A stretch of DNA of 64,000 nucleotides from Mesobacillus boroniphilus JCM 21738 (GTDB lineage Bacteria; Bacillota; Bacilli; Bacillales; Cytobacillaceae): the NCBI RefSeq assembly GCF_000517385.1, contig NZ_BAUW01000004.1:1-64000 (forward strand). Reading direction: 5' to 3'. The translations under genes were made by a program, and so were the position numbers. The stretch's first letter is position 1, and each line of letters begins with the position of its first letter. The notes beneath the pieces are model-generated. The model saw nothing but the letters and a program-made list of their open reading frames with translations. It had not been told where the DNA came from and did no database searches. Positions 21,621-31,618 of the stretch are shown here, one piece after another.

Positions 21621-22648
21621 CTATAATATCAACATTGCATCGCCGAAGCTGAAAAAGCGATACCTTTCCTCTACTGCATTATTATAGGCATTAAGGACAT
21701 TATCGCGTCCAGCCAAAGCACTCACAAGCATGATTAACGTCGATTTGGGAAGATGGAAGTTGGTAATCATCCCATCAATTGCTTTGAACTCATATCCAGG
21801 ATAAATAAAGATATTGGTCCAGCCAGTTTCAGCGACAAATTTACCATCATTGGCAGTGGCAATGGTTTCAAGCGTACGCGTTGAGGTTGTTCCCACGGTA
21901 ATGATACGTCCGCCCTGCTCGCGTACAGAGTTCAACAGCAATGCCGTTCCTTCTGTCACCTGGTAAAACTCTGAATGCATGTCATGCTCTTCGATCGAAT
22001 CAACACTGACAGGCCTGAATGTTCCCAAACCCACGTGAAGAGTGATAAAGCAATATGGATGCCCATTTCCTTAATTTCCTCAAGCAGTTCCTCCGTAAAA
22101 TGCAAGCCAGCCGTCGGTGCCGCTGCAGAACCTCTTTCCCTTGCGAAAACTGTCTGGTATCTGTCCTTATCCTCCAGCTGCTCCTTGATATAAGGAGGCA
22201 GAGGCATTTCACCAAGCTGTTCCAGCACTTCATAGAAAATACCGTCATATGAAAATTTCAGATTCCTGCCGCCATGTTCAGCTTCCCCTGTGCATTCTGC
22301 GGTCAATAATCCGTCTCCAAAGACGATTTTTGTGCCTTCCTTCACTCTCTTCGCCGGCTTGATAAGCGTTTCCCACTCATCTCCATCTAGCTGTTTCAGG
22401 AGTAGGACCTCAATTTTTGCTCCCGTGTCTTCTTTCATGCCAAAAAGCCTTGCCGGAAGAACTTTTGTGTCATTCAGGACGAGGCAGTCACCCGGATTGA
22501 GATAGTTTTTGATGTTCTTGAAAACATCATGTTCTATTTTGCCCGATTCTTTATTTAAGATCATCAGCCTGCTTTCCGCTCTTTGTTCAAGCGGAGTCTG
22601 GGCAATTAGTTCCTCTGGCAAATGGAAATCAAACAAGTCTACTTTCAT
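21621..22648 (-). CDS. queA: S-adenosylmethionine:tRNA ribosyltransferase-isomerase QueA (one frameshift)
   Basis: Transfers the ribosyl moiety of SAM to preQ1 in tRNA to make epoxyqueuosine. It starts [23 protein letters not shown] and has the family motifs [14 protein letters not shown] and [13 protein letters not shown]. Translation breaks after EMGIHIAL; one T restored at about 22047-22049 (GCTTTATC to GCTTTTATC) gives [19 protein letters not shown] and continues to SFGDAMLIL at the normal end. The restored length is about 342 aa. ATG at 22646-22648. Confidence 0.95.
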
Positions 22649-22688
22649 GTTGTCACCCTTACTAAGTTTTCTTTATATTTTGTTGTTT

Positions 22689-22895
22689 TCATCTTAATCG
22701 TCCAATAAAGTAAAAGATCGCAGATAAGATAATGCTTGCCAGGATGGACGTCACGATTGGAAAGTAAAAGGTCGTGTTGCCTTTTTTAATGACGATGTCT
22801 CCTGGCAGCCTTCCAAAATTGACAAACTGCATGATGAACCCAATGATGAAAATGGCTGCTCCCGCGATCATCACGAATTTTGCCGCTCCTGTCAT
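22689..22895 (-). CDS. DUF2905 small membrane protein
   Basis: A 68-aa protein with two membrane helices separated by the loop [21 protein letters not shown], the DUF2905 signature. It overlaps the ruvB stop codon by 4 nt, so it is probably translated by coupling in the ruvAB-queA-tgt unit. No function is known to me. Confidence 0.85.
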   Translation of the reverse strand: MTGAAKFVMIAGAAIFIIGFIMQFVNFGRLPGDIVIKKGNTTFYFPIVTSILASIILSAIFYFIGRLR

Positions 22896-23893
22896 CGTTC
22901 AGGCACCTCCATTTGAAAATGTCGGTAAACTGCCTCCGTTACAATTCTTCCCCTTGGAGTTCTCTGCAAAAAACCGATCTGCAATAAATATGGTTCATAC
23001 ACATCTTCAATCGTCTGCGATTCCTCTCCAATGGTTGCAGAGATAGTCTCTAACCCGACGGGACCGCCGCGATATTTTTCGATGATGCCTTTGAGCAATT
23101 TATGGTCAATATGGTCTAGCCCCAAGCGGTCTACCTGCATCAGTTCCAATGCTTCCTGGGCAAGAGTTTCCTCTACGGCGCCATTGCCGCGCACCTGCGC
23201 AAAGTCGCGTACTCGCTTCAATAGGCGGTTGGCGATCCTCGGTGTCCCTCGGGATCTCCTTGCTAGCTCCTGAGCAGCCGGCCAGTCGATGTCAGTTTCC
23301 AGAAGCTCAGCTGTCCTGACGACAATATCAGTAAGCTGTTTCTCATTATAGTATTCCAAACGGCTCAAAACTCCAAACCTGTCTCTTAATGGAGCTGACA
23401 GCGAACCAGCTCGGGTTGTCGCACCAACAAGCGTGAACGGGGGAAGGTCAAGCCTGACAGATCTGGCACTTGGCCCTTTCCCAATGACGATATCAAGGCA
23501 AAAGTCTTCCATGGCAGGATAGAGTACTTCCTCGATCGTTCTAGGAAGCCTGTGAATTTCATCAATGAACAGGACATCGCCAGGTTCCAATGCCGTCAGG
23601 ATGGCTGCCAGGTCACCAGGCCTTTCGATCGCAGGTCCGGATGTGGTCCTGAGGCTGACGCCCATTTCGTTGGCGATAATTGCCGCCAGCGTTGTCTTAC
23701 CCAAACCAGGCGGTCCATAAAGCAGCACATGGTCCAGTGTTTCACGCCTCATTTTAGCCGCTTCGATAAACACTTCAAGATTTGCTTTGACTTTATCCTG
23801 ACCGATATATTGCCTCAGTGTCTGCGGTCGCAGGCTCTGCTCAAATGAAACATCCTGGTCGCCCGCTTCACTGCAGAGGATTCGTTCTTCCAT
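22892..23893 (-). CDS. ruvB: Holliday junction branch-migration ATPase RuvB
   Basis: Hexameric AAA+ motor that drives branch migration with RuvA. Intact 333-aa protein with Walker [10 protein letters not shown], Walker [10 protein letters not shown], sensor 1 [18 protein letters not shown] and the C-terminal winged helix ([20 protein letters not shown]). It follows ruvA by about 50 nt in the same direction. Confidence 0.98.
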   Translation of the reverse strand: MEERILCSEAGDQDVSFEQSLRPQTLRQYIGQDKVKANLEVFIEAAKMRRETLDHVLLYGPPGLGKTTLAAIIANEMGVSLRTTSGPAIERPGDLAAILTALEPGDVLFIDEIHRLPRTIEEVLYPAMEDFCLDIVIGKGPSARSVRLDLPPFTLVGATTRAGSLSAPLRDRFGVLSRLEYYNEKQLTDIVVRTAELLETDIDWPAAQELARRSRGTPRIANRLLKRVRDFAQVRGNGAVEETLAQEALELMQVDRLGLDHIDHKLLKGIIEKYRGGPVGLETISATIGEESQTIEDVYEPYLLQIGFLQRTPRGRIVTEAVYRHFQMEVPER

Positions 23894-23945
23894 CTGTTTC
23901 TCACCCTTCTAATAAGCTGGTTAACAGATCATTTTTAACACAGCG

Positions 23946-24554
23946 TTACTTTAATAGCTTCTGTAATGCTTTCTTGATATATTGGTCTGTCGTCAACTTT
24001 TCTTTCTTCAACTCTGGAGTGATTTTGCGAATTTCTTTTTCTGAGTAGCCAAGTGCCTTCAGTGCCAATACAGCTTCATCAAACTCGGTCGACTGGCTTA
24101 TGGTGGCAGCAACCTCGTCCGAATTGAAAAGGTTAGGGAAATAATCCGGCACAAGATCATGCAGCTTTCCCTTTAAATCGAGGATCATTTGTCTTGCAGT
24201 CTTCTTCCCAACACCAGGGAACTTTACCAGGAAAGACTCATCTTCACTTTCAATAGCCTGAACCACTTGTCCTGGTTCTCCTGAGGCAAGGATGGCCAGT
24301 GCCCCTTTTGGACCGATTCCCGAGACATTCAAGAGTCTTGTGAAAAGTGCTTTTTCCTCACGATTTTTGAATCCATAGAGGGCCATCAGATCTTCTCTGA
24401 CATAATGATATGTAAAAATACAAATCTCTTTACCTGCTTCTTTTGTGAATGCAAATGGATTTGGTGTCATGATTTGATACCCAATCCCGTTGTTTTCAAT
24501 GACTATATATTCAGGACCGACGAAATCGACGGTACCTTTTATGAATTCATACAA
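23946..24554 (-). CDS. ruvA: Holliday junction DNA helicase subunit RuvA
   Basis: Tetrameric junction-binding protein that loads RuvB. The 202-aa protein has the N-terminal OB fold ([23 protein letters not shown]), two helix-hairpin-helix motifs ([13 protein letters not shown] and [13 protein letters not shown]) and the C-terminal RuvB-contacting domain ([16 protein letters not shown]). The start is TTG after GAGGGGCGAG. It heads the ruvA-ruvB-DUF2905-queA-tgt-yajC group. Confidence 0.97.
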   Translation of the reverse strand: MYEFIKGTVDFVGPEYIVIENNGIGYQIMTPNPFAFTKEAGKEICIFTYHYVREDLMALYGFKNREEKALFTRLLNVSGIGPKGALAILASGEPGQVVQAIESEDESFLVKFPGVGKKTARQMILDLKGKLHDLVPDYFPNLFNSDEVAATISQSTEFDEAVLALKALGYSEKEIRKITPELKKEKLTTDQYIKKALQKLLK

Positions 24555-24660
24555 TACACTCGCCCCTCTGCTTTGCTGTAACTCATTTTAACATACTCTT
24601 TTAAAAGGTATGAATAAAAATATGCGGAAAAGCGAACGTATGATCATTTTTATAAGAAAA

Positions 24661-24773
24661 GGGCAAGCGCCTTGGTCAGCCCCGACAAACGTTGGAGGGC
24701 CGACCGGTGAAGTCGCTTTTTGACTTCATCTGGCGGACCGAAACGTCTTGAGGGGCTAGGCGCTGGAGCTAGA
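24661..24773 (+). repeat. Intergenic structured repeat (copy C)
   Basis: A 113-bp basic copy from GGGCAAGCGCCTTGGTCAGC to GCTAGGCGCTGGAGCTAGA, followed by the CACTAATC tail shared with copies E and F. It accounts for most of the 304-bp ruvA-bofC gap; the remainder is AT-rich with no further feature seen. Confidence 0.9.
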
Positions 24774-24858
24774 CACTAATCAAAGTGGATAAATTTATAC
24801 TTTCTTAAACAATAATAAAATCTCTCCGAAACCTTAAGGAAACACAAATAAGAGCCAG

Positions 24859-25419
24859 TCAGCCCGGCTCTTCACTGTTTTCCCTCACCGTATATGGTTT
24901 AAAAGTCTCCAATACATCTTCATAGCATTGTTTATTCCGGATTGGAATCCCTTTTTTCAATTGATCTCGTTTAATGCTTTCAAGTCTGCCAAGGTCGATT
25001 TGAAAGAACGATTGAATGATATTCGAACCATCAGGCCTTCCATTAAAAATAGTAAGTACCCCTTCATCTGACAATCCGAAATATCCGTTTGCTTTCAATA
25101 ACGGCGATATATCATCATATTCCTGTTTGAACACAGCCTTATTCGCTTCCATATCTACTAGCTGCCATTCGTCATATTTGGCCCAAAAGTCTTCCATTGA
25201 CCAAAACGTTTCTTCAATACGTTCCTCACTCATTTCACCATCAAGATAAACCCTTTGCAAAATGATTGTGACCTTAAGAGGTTCATGGATTGCATGGACT
25301 GCTTCTTCAGGCTTCTCAGCAAAAACCGGCTCTGTCTGAAGTACCAAACTGTATCCCGATAGACCCATTAGGAGTATAACAGCTGTACTGAACGTTTTTA
25401 ATAATTTGATTGAAGCCAT
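24859..25419 (-). CDS. bofC: Forespore regulator BofC
   Basis: In B. subtilis BofC is made in the forespore under SigG, is secreted to the intermembrane space, and restrains SpoIVB-triggered pro-SigK processing. The 186-aa protein has an N-terminal signal/anchor (residues 5-30, ending PVFA), a region with VTIILQRVYLDGEMSEE (the N-terminal BofC domain) and a C-terminal domain (GYFGLSDEGVLTIFNGRP). SpoIVFA and SpoIVFB, the targets of this checkpoint, are also encoded in this window. The gene is intact. Confidence 0.92.
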   Translation of the reverse strand: MASIKLLKTFSTAVILLMGLSGYSLVLQTEPVFAEKPEEAVHAIHEPLKVTIILQRVYLDGEMSEERIEETFWSMEDFWAKYDEWQLVDMEANKAVFKQEYDDISPLLKANGYFGLSDEGVLTIFNGRPDGSNIIQSFFQIDLGRLESIKRDQLKKGIPIRNKQCYEDVLETFKPYTVRENSEEPG

Positions 25420-25526
25420 TGCTGTCCACCTCTCTTATTTGCTAAAATTTGTTCAATTTCTTTTCCACTAATAGTTTAGCCAAAATTATCTTATTTATCC
25501 TTTCTAGAAAAGGGCATAACAAAAAG

Positions 25527-25769
25527 CACAAGCCCCTCGTTCAGCCCCGACAAGCGCTGGAGGGCCGACCGGTGAAATCGTTCTTTGACTTCATTGGGCG
25601 GATCGAAATCGAAATGTGTAGCCGATTGTCCAGAAACGCAGAAACTGGAGACTCCGACAAAGAAGCGCTTTTTGCTTCTGCCGGCGGAGTTGAAGTTTCG
25701 GAGTTTCTAGGAGGCGCCACTAGACAAGCGACTCGAGGGGCTAGGCGCTGAAGCTGGATTAAGAAAACC
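25527..25769 (+). repeat. Intergenic structured repeat (copy D, long form)
   Basis: Left part (to about 25607) and right end (from about 25731) match the basic element. Between them, at the junction before the AGCG block, is an insert of about 125 bp (GAAACTGGAGACTCCGACAA ... CGGAGTTTCTAGGAGGCG). The insert forms its own nested hairpin (AGAAACT..CTCCG with CGGAGTTTCT, and GAAGCG/TGCTTC inside). Copy A has the same insert. It fills most of the 436-bp bofC-coxA gap; the rest shows only an AT-rich stretch and a weak hairpin at 25826-25855 after coxA. Confidence 0.88.
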
Positions 25770-25855
25770 ATATATATTTATCAACAAAAAATTATTAAAT
25801 AATTCTTTTAAGAATGAAAATAGAAGGCAAGATATGACTCTGCTTCTATCTGTGA

Positions 25856-26566
25856 TTATGGGTTGAAGTTTATGCTTTCTCTCGGATTCCCATTCTTCCG
25901 GTCATAATCAATATTCCTTGATCTGCTGAAGGTTCCTTCATCCTCGATGATTCGCAGCTCTCTGCCTTCAATATATGGAAGAACTGCCTTCCTGATTTTC
26001 TTGTCTGTTTGTTTTTTCAATGACTTATCTTTATAAGTCACGGCAACTTCAACTTTCCGGCCAAACAAAACAGATCTCACTTTATCGACATTTTCGACGG
26101 ACTCTGCAGCAATGCCTACTTTCCGAGCCAATTTGTTATCTTGTTCGGTATTATTGTAGATCCTTGCCTGGCCGCTTCCCCTGTGCTCGCTTAGATGTCC
26201 ATGGTAATTCAAATCACCGCGGCTATATTTATTATCTCTTTGGAAAAAGTTATGGTCATGATCGGAGCGAGGGACGGTTGGATTCGGAGGGTTGCCATTT
26301 TCATCACGCGACTGGAGCATCCTCCGCTTCCGGTTTTCGGCAGCCATTCCCTCTTTCCCAAAATTATGGTCAAAAATTTCCGTGATCGCACCCTCTCGAT
26401 CATCCATCACATCAATTTCATTTCCTCTTTCATTCGAGTAATAGCCAAGTGGCTGCGCACCATCGGCATTTTGGCTTTGAACAGCGGCATCATCATTTCC
26501 GTTACATGCTGTCAGCCCTAAGGTGAGCAAGGAAGCCAAAGGTACGAATAACATCCTTTTGTTCAA
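25856..26566 (-). CDS. coxA: Spore cortex lipoprotein CoxA (YhcN/YlaJ family)
   Basis: Sporulation lipoprotein found in the spore cortex in B. subtilis, where coxA follows safA as here. The N-terminus is a lipoprotein signal peptide with lipobox LTAC (LTLGLTACNGN). The middle is polar, rich in Asp, Arg and Asn. The C-terminal half carries the YhcN/YlaJ core (NKLARKVGIAAESVENVDKVRSVLFGRKVEVAVTYKDK). I chose the TTG at 26564-26566 because GGGGG lies 8 nt upstream; an ATG at 26579-26581 would add five residues but has no spaced ribosome binding site. Confidence 0.87.
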   Translation of the reverse strand: MNKRMLFVPLASLLTLGLTACNGNDDAAVQSQNADGAQPLGYYSNERGNEIDVMDDREGAITEIFDHNFGKEGMAAENRKRRMLQSRDENGNPPNPTVPRSDHDHNFFQRDNKYSRGDLNYHGHLSEHRGSGQARIYNNTEQDNKLARKVGIAAESVENVDKVRSVLFGRKVEVAVTYKDKSLKKQTDKKIRKAVLPYIEGRELRIIEDEGTFSRSRNIDYDRKNGNPRESINFNP

Positions 26567-26668
26567 TCGAAAAACCCCCATCCTAGCTAAAATGAGCACT
26601 TTTTTTCATGCTCATTATTAGAGTGTGGTTGGGGCTGGGTTTTCATTCTGACAGATACGTCCAAAAAC

Positions 26669-27649
26669 CTAATCATTCAATCTTGATTTAACTTCTTCCT
26701 GGAATTGTTTCCTTTGCTGAAACTGACCGACAGTCATTTCAACGATTGGTGCCAGGCTATAAGGATGTGTCTGGTTTCTGTTCCTTAACAAGCGGTTCCA
26801 TTCCCTTAAAATATCTGCAGGATACAATAGCCCGTATAAAAAGGCGTCAGAATCCAACCATTTATTCAAATAGGATATTTTTTCCAGTGATTCAAACTGC
26901 CAATCCAAATATGGCAGGATACGGTTTGCATACTGCAGCATATCATATCCTCTTGAACCAGAGCTGATCAAATCAAAATCAATTAAGTGCAACTTCCCTT
27001 CCTTTGATCGAAGAAAATTATGATGAGCAACATCTCCATGGAGGATAACTGGTAGCCCTGTTTCAAGCTCACTTTTCAATCTCACGAAATTCCCAAGTGA
27101 AAAATCCGCCCATTCGAGCACCTCTTCGATTATGGCTTTTTTTACATAGAAATTAACTCCTGAGAGGTTTTTTGCAAATTCGGTTTTTCGATGTCGCCAT
27201 TTTCTCGCTAAATCTGTTTTCGGCAGCATCCCAGCATATGAAGGAACAAGAACAGAAGTATGGTCATGGAACCTATTCAGAAGTTCAACGCCTTTCTCTC
27301 TGTCAGCTTGGACACCGTAATCAAAACGCATTTCATTATGGTCTATATATTCAATACAACCATAGTATGAACCATGGAAATGAAGAGGATCTTTATTCTG
27401 ATTATAAAATCGATAAGAATGGTCAAAACCGGTTTTTCGTAAAGATGAAACAAATGCTTCTTGAATCTTTAACTTCCGCAGATCTTTATACCCTTTTAGG
27501 ATAAAATGCCTTTCCACTGTTTCAACGAGATAGACATTTCCTCTTAATTGAGTTATCTCTTTGATTTCAACTTCGAGTTCGCTTGTTAAATAAGAGAAGA
27601 GACGATTGAGAAAATAATCGTCTCCACCTCTCTTGATGTTAATATTCAT
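26669..27649 (-). CDS. CotS/YutH-like phosphotransferase-fold spore protein
   Basis: About 326 aa with the aminoglycoside-phosphotransferase/choline-kinase fold: the catalytic loop LHGDVAHHNFL and the metal-binding LIDFDLI are clear, while the N-terminal ATP lobe is short (RGNVYLVETVERHFILKGYK). Such proteins in spore formers (CotS, CotI, YutH) are coat-associated; substrates are mostly unknown. The ATG overlaps the 3' end of safA by 11 nt, so translational coupling with the coat morphogen is likely. I preferred ATG 27647-27649 to the upstream in-frame ATG at 27659-27661; both lie inside safA. Confidence 0.85.
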   Translation of the reverse strand: MNINIKRGGDDYFLNRLFSYLTSELEVEIKEITQLRGNVYLVETVERHFILKGYKDLRKLKIQEAFVSSLRKTGFDHSYRFYNQNKDPLHFHGSYYGCIEYIDHNEMRFDYGVQADREKGVELLNRFHDHTSVLVPSYAGMLPKTDLARKWRHRKTEFAKNLSGVNFYVKKAIIEEVLEWADFSLGNFVRLKSELETGLPVILHGDVAHHNFLRSKEGKLHLIDFDLISSGSRGYDMLQYANRILPYLDWQFESLEKISYLNKWLDSDAFLYGLLYPADILREWNRLLRNRNQTHPYSLAPIVEMTVGQFQQRKQFQEEVKSRLND

Positions 27650-29493
27650 TGCTCTCTTCATCTTCGTAACGCGGCCTCGGCATACCATATCCACCCATTG
27701 GACCTGCTCCATAAGGATTCATGAACCCCTGCGGGCCCATGCCCATCTGATGTGGGTGAAGCTGCATGCCTGGAGCCCCTTGATAAGCGTGATGCATGTG
27801 GTGTGGATGCATACCTGGAGCACCTGGATATCCATGATGCAGGTGGTGTGGATGATGCATACCCGCTCCCATCAAACCATAAGGATTGCCCATCTGACCT
27901 TCGCAGCCACAATCATAGCCGGCACCCTGCACTGCCTGCTTAGGCATCATTGGCTGCTTCATCATTCCGCCCACCTGTGGCATTTGATTATCCATCATTC
28001 CGCCTACCTGCGGCATCATCGGCATTTGATTATCCATCATTCCGCCTACCTGCGGCATCATCGGCATTTGATTATCCATCATTCCACCGACCTGCGGCAT
28101 TTGATGCGGCATCTGGCCCTGCATCATTCCGCCTACCTGCGGCATTTGATGCGGCATCTGACCCTGCATCATCCCGCCTACCTGCGGCATTTGATGCGGC
28201 ATCTGACCCTGCATCATCCCGCCTACCTGCGGCATTTGGTTACCCATCATGCCACCGACTTGTGGCATCTGCGGCATTGGCATTTCTGATGATTCATCAT
28301 CCATCATGCCACCGACTTGTGGCATTGATTGATTATCCATCATTCCGCCCACCTGTGGCATGTGCTGATTATTCATCATTCCGCCAACTTGTGGCTGCAT
28401 TGGCATCTGATCCTCCATCGCACCTGCTACCTGAGGCATGTATGGCATCTGTTGCGGATATCCCTGCTCATACGGCGGGCAGTAGCCTGGTCCAGGCATA
28501 ACCGGCGAAATCGGCATACCATGGAAGACTGGACCTGTCATTTGTGGTGCAGCTTGATGAGGCATATTTTCTCCCATACCCGGCTCAAAGGCATCTGGGC
28601 AAAGATGATGATTCCATATCTTCGGCTGGCATTGCCATATTTGGCATCATTCCCGGGTACTGGGACATTCCCTGTACCTGAGGGTATGGCATTTGCTGTC
28701 CTGGATAGCCATATGCGGGACCAGTCATGGAAGGCGCACCTGGATAACAGTTATAAGGATAAGGGATCATCGGCTGCTGGTAACCTCCTTGAACGAATGG
28801 CATCATTGATGGTGATTCATCCATGAAATCATTCTTTTCAATTTTTATCTCGGGCTTAATTTCTGGTTTCACATTAGGTTTCATCTCAGCTTTTGGCAGC
28901 TGAGGCTTTACCTCTTGCTTAACCTGTGGTTTGACCTGCTGCTTGACTGGAGCCTTGACTTCAGGCTTTACCTCTGGTTTTACTTCCGGGAAGATATTGT
29001 CTGGCTTAGGCGGTAACTTCGGTTGTGGTTTTGGCTGTGGCTTTGGCTGCGGCGGCATCTGCATATTGGCCATATTCATCATATAGTAATTGTTGATATC
29101 AATCTCCGGTTTAATTTGCACTGGCATCTTAGGTTTATATGGTTTAACAGGCTCTTCCTTCTTAACCGGTTTAGGCATTTCCTTTTTCGGCTGTTCCTTA
29201 ACTGGAGCCTCTTTCGGAACTTCTTTCTTCATTTCTGGCATTGGTTTCTCTTTGGCAATCGGCATTTCCTTTTTGCCACCCATATTGATTTTTGCTTGAG
29301 GCGTGCCACCTGCGATTGGAGCTTCTTTTTTTACTGTTCCTCCAGCAGTTGGAACTTTTATTTTCATACCGGGCATAATCATATCAGGGTTGCTGAGCTG
29401 CGCGTTCATCTTTTTCAGCTCTTCAAAGTTCACGCCGTACTTCTTAGCGATCTTCCAAAGAGTATCCCCTTTCTGTACGATATGGATTTTCAC
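27639..29493 (-). CDS. safA: Spore coat morphogenetic protein SafA, long Met-rich form (one frameshift)
   Basis: Directs inner-coat assembly at the cortex-coat interface. It starts with a LysM domain (residues 1-48, VQKGDTLWKIAKKYGVNFEELK). A Lys/Pro/Glu-rich spacer follows with many KPEVKPE-like repeats (about 50-215), then a Met/Pro/Gln/Gly-rich C-terminal region. That region contains 11 copies of PQVGGMM plus a divergent PQVAGAM (27930-28440). The frame breaks at about 28597-28599; one extra C (TTGCCC to TTGCCCC) joins the halves as SLPPDAFEPGMGENMPHQ. The restored length is about 618 aa, versus 387 in B. subtilis. The start is GTG after AGGAGGG. Confidence 0.92.
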
Positions 29494-29624
29494 TCTGATT
29501 CCCTCCTATGGCATAAGTCCATATATTCTATGTTGGTGTGGGCAAATTGCTAACAATCTTCAAAAAAACTTATGCTTCTATGTAAATAAATATGTTTTTC
29601 AGCAGGAGATTAAGCTTTTCCCAT

Positions 29625-29654
29625 AAAAAAATCCTCCCCGGCCTGGGAAGGATT
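29625..29654 (-). terminator. Terminator of the nadBCA operon
   Basis: AATCCTTCCC/GGGGAGGATT stem on the minus strand followed by TTTTTTATGG, just past the nadA stop. Confidence 0.92.
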
Positions 29655-29659
29655 CCAAT

Positions 29660-30765
29660 TTAAGATTGCTCAAGCATGCGGTTTAGGGCAAGCTTCGCAT
29701 TAAATGCTGTTTTTTCATCCACTTTTATAAGATTAGTTTCCTGCCCCTGGACAACTGAATCAAGGCTCCAGGCAAGATGCTGCAGGTCGATTCTATTCAT
29801 TGTCAAGCATGGGCACATATGTGGGTTCAAAGAAATAATCTGCTTATCCGGGTGTTGTGAAATCAGGCGGTTAACCAGATTCATTTCTGTCCCGACCGCC
29901 CAGGATGAGCCGGCAGGAGAAGCTTCGATCTCTTCAATAATATAATTAGTTGAGCCTGCCATATCAGATAGAGCAACAACCTCACGAGTGCATTCAGGGT
30001 GGACAATGATCTTCATGTCCGGGTAAGCTTCACGGACATGAGCGATATTTTGCACTGTAAAATTCTCATGAACAGAGCAATGCCCTTTCCAGAGTATCAC
30101 CTTCACTTTTTCAAGCGGGCCGTCATACTCAAGAATATTTTCATTCGGATTGTAAATAGCCATTTCATCAAGCCCAATCCCGATATTAAAAGCCGTATTC
30201 CTTCCTAAATGCTGATCTGGAAGGAAGAGCAAGCGTTCCTTTTTTGAAAAAGCCCAGCGGACCATCTTCTCAGCGTTGGAGGAGGTCACAGTTGCCCCGC
30301 CATTCGCTCCGACAAATGATTTGATTGCTGCTGTGGAGTTCACATACGTCAACGGCAAAATCGTGTCCCCAAACAGCACCTGCAGGAACTCCCAGGCTCT
30401 TTCTGTCTGGTAAATATCTGCATATCCGCCATCGAACAGCCCGCCCTCATATCTGGAAGGTAGACCTTCTGGCTTTCGGTTGTTAAAATATCTGCCGTCT
30501 CAGCCATGAAATGGACGCCGCAGAACACAATATGTTCCGCTTCCCTGTTCTCTGCCGACAGCTGGGCTAATTTCAATGAATCCCCTGTCGCATCGGCGAA
30601 TTGAATGACTTCATCTTTTTGATAATGATGACCTGGGATAAAAAGTTTCTTCCCCATTTTCTCCTTAATACCCTTGATCATGTCCTCCAGTTCCTGTACC
30701 GACATATTTTTATACTTATCAGGAAGCATCTTAGATTTCGCTTCGAGCGCCTCCAATATATTCAT
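29660..30765 (-). CDS. nadA: Quinolinate synthase NadA (one frameshift)
   Basis: [4Fe-4S] enzyme condensing iminoaspartate with dihydroxyacetone phosphate to quinolinate. Seen: the [14 protein letters not shown] start, [14 protein letters not shown], and the three cluster cysteines in [16 protein letters not shown] and [11 protein letters not shown]. The frame breaks at about 30420-30421; restoring one G (ATGCAG to ATGGCAG) gives [32 protein letters not shown]. The restored length is about 368 aa, as in B. subtilis. The ATG at 30763-30765 has AAGGGG upstream and lies inside the end of nadC. Confidence 0.95.
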
Positions 30766-31618
30766 ATGCTACAGCCCCTTTCGTTTCAGCCATCACTTTT
30801 GCACTAATATCCAATGATTTTACAGAGTGCGTGAGGAATCCGAGAGAAATATAATCCACACCGCAATCTCTATAGCTATGGAGGTTATCGAGCGTAATGC
30901 CTCCAGATGCTTCTGTTAAAATCCCTGCTGGAACATTGCCGATCCATTCCTTGATTTGTTCAGGCGGCCTGTTATCGAACATGATGCAGTCAACTTTTGA
31001 GGCAATCGCTTCAAGAAGCTGATCCTTAGTTTCAATCTCAACCTCGACCTTCACCATATGCCCAAGATTGGACCTAACTGCTTCAACAGCATTGCTGATT
31101 GAGCCTGCGAATGAGATGTGGTTATCCTTGATCATCACAGCGTCATACAACCCGTAACGATGATTAAAGCCTCCGCCGCACCGAACTGCATACTTCTCAA
31201 GCATCCTCAGACCCGGCGTAGTTTTGCGTGTATCACAGATTCTCGTTTTTTCGCTGTTCAATACTTTGACAGCCTCATTCGTTTTCGTCGCAATCCCGCT
31301 CATTCGCTGTACAAGGTTTAGGACGACCCTTTCTGCTTTCAGCAAATCGGAAACCCTGCCGGTGACCAAGGCAAGTTCTTGCCACTTAACAACTTTCTCT
31401 CCATCTTTCACATTCAGGGTAATCTGACTGCTCTCATCAAGCAGCTTGAAGCCTGTATGGATGATTTGCTCACCACAGAAAATCCCTTCATCCTTGGCGA
31501 TTAACACGAGACTGCCTATATTTTCTTTTCCGAAAATCAGTTCACTGGTGACATCGCGTTCACCAATATCTTCAATAAAAAATTGTTCAAGTAGCAAGCG
31601 CAGTTTGATTGAATTCAT
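30731..31618 (-). CDS. nadC: Nicotinate-nucleotide pyrophosphorylase (carboxylating)
   Basis: Converts quinolinate + PRPP to nicotinate mononucleotide. Family motifs: [45 protein letters not shown] and ASGGITLDN. Start ATG 31616-31618 with AAAGG about 9 nt upstream. As written, the frame runs 35 nt into nadA with a tail of about 15 residues ([12 protein letters not shown]) not typical of the family. One extra base in the AAAGGGG run near 30780 would instead end the protein at an ATGA overlap with nadA, so a further sequencing error is possible. Confidence 0.94.
   Translation of the reverse strand: MNSIKLRLLLEQFFIEDIGERDVTSELIFGKENIGSLVLIAKDEGIFCGEQIIHTGFKLLDESSQITLNVKDGEKVVKWQELALVTGRVSDLLKAERVVLNLVQRMSGIATKTNEAVKVLNSEKTRICDTRKTTPGLRMLEKYAVRCGGGFNHRYGLYDAVMIKDNHISFAGSISNAVEAVRSNLGHMVKVEVEIETKDQLLEAIASKVDCIMFDNRPPEQIKEWIGNVPAGILTEASGGITLDNLHSYRDCGVDYISLGFLTHSVKSLDISAKVMAETKGAVAYEYIGGARSEI

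Noticed and set aside
25541-25771. A 76-codon minus-strand open frame across repeat copy D.
   Set aside because: It is entirely within the structured repeat, and equivalent frames are not conserved in the other copies.
27930-28440. Regular repeats suggesting a CRISPR array.
   Set aside because: The repeats encode PQVGGMM in frame, the spacers are themselves repeated, and there are no cas genes. The 53-bp array at 6181-6355 is also not a CRISPR, because units are contiguous with no unique spacers.
27633-28501. Two long plus-strand open frames opposite safA (about 218 and 183 codons, His- or Ala/Ser-rich).
   Set aside because: They are antisense mirrors of the Met/Gln/Gly repeat. The repeated DNA keeps several frames open, there are no ribosome binding sites, and the composition is unnatural.
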